In this document: piece by piece, positions 63,601 through 64,000 of the stretch
Layout of the letters: every line of letters starts with the position of its first letter
How positions within the stretch are numbered: position 1 is the stretch's first letter
Origin: DATAUD01 sp036501665
GTDB taxonomy: Bacteria > Verrucomicrobiota > Verrucomicrobiia > Limisphaerales > Palsa-1400
Assembly (NCBI GenBank): GCA_036501665.1
Contig: DASXZW010000104.1
Span: 1-64,000 of the forward strand
Direction of reading: 5' to 3'
Length of the DNA: 64,000 nucleotides
Made by a program: the position numbers and the translations under genes
Notes under the pieces: generated by a model
What the model saw: only the letters and a program-made list of their open reading frames with translations
What the model was told of the DNA's origin: nothing
Databases searched by the model: none

Positions 63601-64000
63601 AACCATTGTCAGGCCAGTTCCCATACCTAAAATGTAAAATCGCCTCTGCGTCATCAAAGGCAAAGCCCGTATTGGCCCTGCTGCTTGCGCCAAATGGAGG
63701 ATAATACCGGTATTGCAGCGACGGTTTTACGACGTAATAAGGATCGTCAAGAAGGAGTCCGGGCTGATAAAAATCTGGAGAGACAACATCCAGCAATGCG
63801 GCAAGGTTCAGTTCATACGAGGCTATGCCCTGGTCTCGCGCAAATCCATCAGTCTCCGTGAACGGCAACGCATTATTCAGGGCGTTGACATAGTCGCCCT
63901 TTGCGTAGTTGTGAATGTAGTTAAAATCCAGCGTCTTTCCAATCGGAAGCACCATGTAGGCATAGCGCCCGACGAAAATATTCGTCGCGGAATGGCGGTT
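60668..64000 (-). CDS. Very large surface-type protein, Verru_Chthon-cassette-A-like, 5' end outside window
   Basis: The frame is open to the window edge: 15 codons precede the first Met (63955) and read like coding sequence (TNIFVGRYAYMVLPIGKTL), so the gene starts outside. The visible 1110 residues are rich in N, T, Y and S. They contain no recognised enzyme motif. The start of the visible part (GRYAYMVLPIGK ... ASYELNLAALL) and the end (QFVIYAWGQSLRPKN ... TNYEITGEFLSRTVCHVV ... RMVVDSYNVEPAN) resemble the 'Verru_Chthon cassette protein A' type, encoded with pilin-like genes in Verrucomicrobia. If so, pilin-like genes should lie just outside the window. The name is tentative. Confidence 0.55.
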   Translation of the reverse strand, partial: NRHSATNIFVGRYAYMVLPIGKTLDFNYIHNYAKGDYVNALNNALPFTETDGFARDQGIASYELNLAALLDVVSPDFYQPGLLLDDPYYVVKPSLQYRYYPPFGASSRANTGFAFDDAEAILHFRYGNWPDNGYKTAKYIGFGSLDGLLPSLYPSFDQRGIDAYLLTANTEPPFDPTNNIQTRIIAPSLPWPGSYSLNMFYDPQDLFNPAKTSVAFTNRMLRAGFHTNTEDRYAFERLLQNIGTGSEPEYGVWVYNDAGQPTLRTKVNVNFDNTTQIQRGPYTPMPTNFVDWTPLGFFTNAAELLLRSQGFTFTNYVPVNGVYQQSGLLTGYFGVTNIPIFRFNNPGIQYNQAVHRILQVAANIYSSTITNTYPAKNPLPPVRHPFVFRPLFARVNPNTINDGIDIVGWTNDVTNASVALNQMRQIYYQLNSNNVVKGFINDFAKRGSLGFNVEGIPWVVSAEKGTPQFYQYAFNNRILYTRKVLFSRFANGEGQPDTNRAPQFTNQFYVMAVSNSFGIGAWNPYTSQYSGSSAAGGGTSYYISNYVTIELTNDQSLFSYGYVTNFSYVYDPTVSPNNGKLINWPAWSGIPNASTKGFVTLNSINLVGLPPCYFSESQRRLIFFTNNVISSNSFLPQDTNQTSWPLHNWTLTVTNHVVYALFDGPPSPGTALLDYVNLGPFGSAVSITNSILQQSSGGLPGAGSSFASSVWAIGNATSFPGSPMSLGMINQIGQAEISDQVFANSLFGNGSQQHQGGWTFSPGNSPSNVLEQSLSWVANDPLVHYTVGDLKWPPPPPAPQSDGVEIYSGTGVGAYLLLPMTNSVGGISKRYDPWLRTGTSDTDMLLKDPGITSADMWQFPANKFPSTGWLGRVHRGTPWQTVYFKSDNPVAESLPGNAWSTWTSSPWNSTGNQQPDTYPTNDWALADVFTAALSANSARGLLSVNQTNDGAWAAALGGVIALTNVNGGVPIDPTAVYQFVDDPTNGINAFRSTNANGLFHKIGQVLAAPALTVKSPFLTNITATDVSDQVVERIPQQIMGLLKVGEPQFVIYAWGQSLRPKNLYLSSPNNNLCTNYEITGEFLSRTVCHVVHTNGPPRMVVDSYNVEPAN

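Noticed and set aside
1..64000. tRNA or rRNA genes
   Set aside because: No cloverleaf-like or rRNA-like sequence was noticed in the gaps; a covariance search would be needed to exclude them fully.

Overview
The window looks like a chromosomal segment of a Verrucomicrobiota bacterium, probably from the Limisphaerales/Pedosphaera side of the phylum. This is inference from gene content, not from a marker phylogeny. The clues are a secreted protein ending in a PVC-type haem-binding domain with a CxxCH motif, very large secreted proteins ending in a shared domain (ST.LQ.W ... RF[YF]), a TAT-exported Gfo/Idh/MocA oxidoreductase, a TPR/FG-GAP/UnbV protein and short GTAG-headed hairpin repeats between genes. 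Most genes are moderately GC-rich. The AT-richer islands (about 1.1-2.3 kb and 21.6-27.1 kb) are where accessory and broken genes lie.

Layout: 0-2.3 kb holds the end of an IS66-type transposase, a small zinc-ribbon membrane protein and a Panacea-domain antitoxin with a small candidate toxin. 2.3-12.6 kb holds a PVC cytochrome-like protein, then gyrB and gyrA separated by a zeta-toxin-like kinase and a small acidic partner in one tight gene string, then glcD. 12.8-21.6 kb holds a TPR/FG-GAP lipoprotein-like gene, an alginate-export-type porin, an overlapping Gfo/Idh-YceI pair and a coiled-coil protein. 21.6-27.1 kb is a decayed patch. It holds a secreted protein broken by an 8-bp tandem duplication, a truncated second copy of the MFS gene's 5' end, an intact Y1 (REP-associated-type) transposase inside inverted ends, a beheaded beta-helix gene, an SBBP-repeat protein, and a transposon tail joined to an RHS fragment.

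27.2-40.7 kb is mostly housekeeping: an MFS carrier, a YyaL/SPATA20-type thioredoxin-domain protein, an Fsr-like exporter, a GspC-like periplasmic protein, pyruvate carboxylase, FabI, an AI-2E/PerM-type membrane protein and a three-gene SsuABC/TauABC-type ABC importer. 40.7-45.7 kb holds a secreted hydrolase-like protein, two different divergent PIN-domain toxin-antitoxin pairs, a trypsin-like protease and an isoprenylcysteine-methyltransferase-like membrane enzyme. 45.8-51.4 kb is a complete overlapping tripartite RND efflux operon. 51.4-64 kb holds a formylglycine-enzyme-like/FKBP fusion, a 2326-residue subtilisin-like surface protease and the 3' part of another very large protein that runs off the window.

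The most interesting points are the kinase/partner module wedged between the two gyrase genes, with an unusual quinolone-pocket sequence in GyrA; the Panacea pair; the GTAG-headed hairpins together with a Y1 transposase; the SUMF1-FKBP fusion; and two cases where recent rearrangement can be read at base level (the 8-bp duplication, and the RND pump whose last ten codons come from a copied antisense protease fragment).
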